Assembly: GCA_013695905.1 (NCBI GenBank)
Contig: JACCZQ010000422.1
Coordinates: forward strand, 1 to 7,428
Reading direction: 5' to 3'
DNA length: 7,428 bases
Source: Chthoniobacterales bacterium
GTDB taxonomy: Bacteria > Verrucomicrobiota > Verrucomicrobiia > Chthoniobacterales > UBA10450
The translations under genes were made by a program, and so were the position numbers. The stretch's first letter is position 1. The number at the start of each line of letters is the position of its first letter. This document shows positions 6,207-7,428 of the stretch, piece by piece. The notes beneath the pieces were generated by a model, which saw only the letters and a program-made list of their open reading frames with translations, was not told where the DNA came from and did no database searches.

Positions 6207-6692
6207 CACGGGTTCATTGCTCGTAAGCTGACTCTGAATAAACTGACTCCATACCTCATCCGGCCGCCAGATCGCGTGCAGATCACACTCAGCCTCAGAC
6301 ATGGGGACGCCCTGACGCAACACTCGATAGAGAAATACAAATGCAGAAACACGCATGTTGGCGGCGCAATGGACAAACACGGGCCGATCAGAGAACGCCT
6401 CCATCACTCGACAGAAAGCTCGGAAATCCTGTGTGTTCGGAGTTTTGAAATCTACGGGGATATGGATGTAGAACATGCCGAGACCAGTAACAACGCTCCC
6501 CTCGTTTGGCAGAGCGTTATCCGATGTCGGGAGGGCGAGATTGATGATCACCGCAAAGCCGGCCTCGCGAATCATCGAAAACTGTCGCTGTGTGGGTTGG
6601 CCAGCAGTGCCAAGCCTGTCACCAACGGCGCGGAAACTGTAAATCTCAGACAACGTGGTCATTGAAGTCTTCACAGGCGTCGAGTGGCCTAA
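6158..6692 (-). mobile_element. candidate integron gene cassette carrying the phosphatase-like gene
   Basis: The minus-strand unit would begin at TTAGGC after the G of GTTAGGC (6693-6687). It has a 24-base leader, one gene (ATG at 6662), a stop inside GCCTAAC (6206-6200) and the attC-like fold, ending at the G of GTTGAAC. The flanks GTTAGGCCAC and GTGGCCTAAC are exact 10-base inverted copies. One gene, a short leader, and a stop in the R'' box are classic cassette traits. No integrase or attI is in the window, and the cassette identity is an inference. Confidence 0.4.
6201..6662 (-). CDS. protein tyrosine phosphatase-like protein with C-x4-R loop
   Basis: A 153-residue cytoplasmic protein related to small dual-specificity/tyrosine phosphatase-fold proteins. 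GQPT (21-24), then GFAVIINLA (35-43), and HIPVDF (67-72) with D71 in the general-acid position precede VFVHCAANMRVSAF (95-108), the phosphate-binding loop with C99, R104 and S106. The canonical loop is C-x5-R; here only four residues separate Cys and Arg. I recall HCA-x-N-x-R-V-S-A-F as a recurring form in bacterial proteins annotated as phosphatase family, so this may be a distinct subfamily rather than decay. The end DLHAIWRPDEVWSQFI also looks conserved in type. I use the ATG at 6662, with GAAGA a few bases upstream; a GTG at 6674 would add four residues but overlaps that site. Substrate unknown. Composition is less GC-rich than the genes to the left. Confidence 0.75.
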   Translation of the reverse strand: MTTLSEIYSFRAVGDRLGTAGQPTQRQFSMIREAGFAVIINLALPTSDNALPNEGSVVTGLGMFYIHIPVDFKTPNTQDFRAFCRVMEAFSDRPVFVHCAANMRVSAFVFLYRVLRQGVPMSEAECDLHAIWRPDEVWSQFIQSQLTSNEPVA

Positions 6693-6702
6693 CGAGACAC
6701 AA

Positions 6703-6797
6703 GATCAGCGACCGCTGGCGAGACCGCGTGTGGCTGCATGTAAAGTATGAAAGTCATCGAAAACTAGGACGCAGTGCGGCCAGCGGTTCGCTGCATC
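6703..6797. repeat. bulged inverted repeat upstream of the phosphatase-like gene
   Basis: GATCAGCGACCGCTGGC (6703-6719) matches the reverse complement of 6779-6797 along all 17 bases. The latter arm carries two extra single bases (one G, one A on the minus strand). Each arm also contains its own near-palindrome CAGCG-n-CGCTG. An L''/L' pair with extra-helical bases is how an attC would look, and GTTAGGC lies 9 bases beyond the right-hand arm (minus reading). However, no RYYYAAC box is found at the mirrored position (about 6807-6813). The rest of 6663-6907 holds no gene I can support. Confidence 0.5.
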
Positions 6798-6907
6798 GCG
6801 CCTAGATGTAATCGTCATCGCGATATAAACACCGAATAGTGCAGTCTCGGTGGCGGACGTTTTTACAGCAGTTCATCTGGGAGCTGCCAGTTTGTTAGTT
6901 TTCGCTA

Positions 6908-7180
6908 TCAGTGACCCGGGAAAGCCTCAGCACAGGTGAGGTTCGCACGCCTAATCGCGCGGAGATCAACGCGGCCGCCGCACGTCCGCCCGTACTTGCC
7001 CAACCAGGAGTCCATTAAGACCCGGTCGCTTAACCAAATTGAGTCACACGCCTTCATAGAGCCTTCATAACACGCGATCTGGGCCTGATTGAAGTCGGAA
7101 TACGGATCGCCTGACTCAGCCAGCGATGGCTTTGCCGCCTCTGGTAGATTATCGGATTGTGCCCTCGTGTCACATTCCAA
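6908..7180 (-). CDS. small four-cysteine secreted-type protein, start region probably disrupted
   Basis: The visible open frame gives 90 residues from a TTG. The C-terminal half is distinctive: ACYEGSMKACDSIW (36-49), then YGRTCGGR (63-70) and a final Cys at 83. The four cysteines at 37, 45, 67 and 83 suggest two disulfides outside the cytoplasm. I recall a similar C-x-D/E-G-x-M-x-x-CD ... YGxTCGGR pattern in bacterial extracellular hypothetical proteins, without a firm family name. The TTG is not a convincing start. The same frame continues upstream as SRLTILAAFPLLFLECDTRA, a good signal peptide ending in a plausible cleavage site, but hits a TGA that overlaps an ATG (7223) one base out of frame. 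Either a frameshift, a sequence error, or a pseudogene. Function unknown. Confidence 0.55.
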   Translation of the reverse strand: MECDTRAQSDNLPEAAKPSLAESGDPYSDFNQAQIACYEGSMKACDSIWLSDRVLMDSWLGKYGRTCGGRVDLRAIRRANLTCAEAFPGH

Positions 7181-7209
7181 AAACAGGAGTGGGAAAGCGG
7201 CGAGAATTG

Positions 7210-7389
7210 TTAAGCGGCTTCATGCTTCGATTCTGAGGGTGGGCAAGAATGCAAGCAAGATAATCCTTCATATCGGCGGAGCGCGCTTGCGAGGATCAGC
7301 GCGTAATCTGGGCTCCATGTGCGCGCTGCTCGTGCGAACTCCTTTGCCACTTGCTGCTTCGCGATTCGAATTACGTCGGCTTGTGTGAT
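7210..7389 (-). CDS. possible small protein or gene remnant, ATC in start position
   Basis: From 7389 to a TAA at 7210-7212 a 59-codon frame reads ITQADVIRIAKQQVAKEF..., ending ESKHEAA. The beginning looks like a genuine amphipathic N-terminal helix, and GGTGGTGA lies 8-9 bases upstream of the first codon, at ribosome-binding distance. That codon is ATC, not ATG; the in-frame stop lies three codons further up, and the first standard start inside (GTG) would leave 46 residues. The TAA falls within GCTTAAC, which fits the RYYYAAC consensus, and the frame overlaps the ATG at 7223. It may be a real gene with a rare or mutated start, or a decayed fragment. No family recognised. Confidence 0.25.
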   Translation of the reverse strand: MTQADVIRIAKQQVAKEFARAARTWSPDYALILASALRRYEGLSCLHSCPPSESKHEAA

Positions 7390-7428
7390 GCGCGGATGTC
7401 ACCACCGGTGCAAGCAATGGGGCTAGCA

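Noticed and set aside
5898..6665. 255-codon plus-strand frame
   Set aside because: It starts in repeats and continues antisense to the phosphatase-like gene, which has the recognisable active-site loop.
7028..7215. GCTTAAC (7028-7034) and GTTAAGC (7209-7215) as boxes of a second attC
   Set aside because: They are exact inverse complements, but one lies in the middle of the cysteine-rich protein's conserved-looking region and no L-box stem joins them. Chance is likely for degenerate 7-mers.
7089..7388. 99-codon plus-strand frame near the right edge
   Set aside because: It is antisense to the cysteine-rich gene and the ATC-start frame; no domain or ribosome-binding site.

Overview
The window looks like chromosomal DNA from a GC-rich, Gram-negative bacterium. 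A Kdo transferase (lipopolysaccharide core), an AsmA-type envelope protein and a periplasmic-type amidase imply an outer membrane. The intergenic hairpin repeats and the AsmA-rsmD-waaA order remind me of soil Verrucomicrobiota (Chthoniobacterales-like). That placement is an inference from style, not a database result.

Left part (about 1-4600): everything substantial lies on the minus strand and reads right to left. The order is AsmA-family protein, rsmD (16S rRNA m2G966 methyltransferase), waaA (Kdo transferase), tRNA-Glu(UUC), then a secreted N-acetylmuramoyl-L-alanine amidase. The first three genes overlap by 4 and 1 bases, so they are probably translationally coupled. The tRNA sits in short gaps (56 and 22 bases) and may share the transcript. 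The theme is envelope biogenesis with two translation-related passengers. A possible plus-strand gene tail, a 12-base palindrome and a strong hairpin lie at the left edge.

Middle (4625-5554): a plus-strand lipid/diacylglycerol kinase-family gene is divergent from the AsmA gene. Only 24 bases separate two non-ATG starts.

Non-coding stretch (5555-6200): no gene is supported. It holds at least four copies or half-copies of a structured hairpin repeat, two of them complete 54-base two-hairpin modules in opposite orientation with compensatory stem changes. It also holds a 150-base element bounded by 18-base perfect inverted repeats, and an 18-base perfect tandem duplication.

Right part (6150-7428): composition is visibly less GC-rich, and all gene candidates are short and on the minus strand. 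A 153-residue tyrosine-phosphatase-like protein has an unusual C-x4-R loop. It is bracketed by exact inverted copies of a 10-base sequence containing GTTAGGC / GCCTAAC. The stop codon lies inside GCCTAAC, followed by a folded attC-like structure. Upstream is a bulged 17-base inverted repeat. This is the layout of an integron gene cassette, and I rate it the most interesting signal here, though no integrase is in view and one expected box is missing. Further right are a small four-cysteine secreted-type protein whose signal peptide appears frameshifted at its second codon, and a 59-residue open frame that starts with ATC. These suggest a decaying or mobile accessory region.
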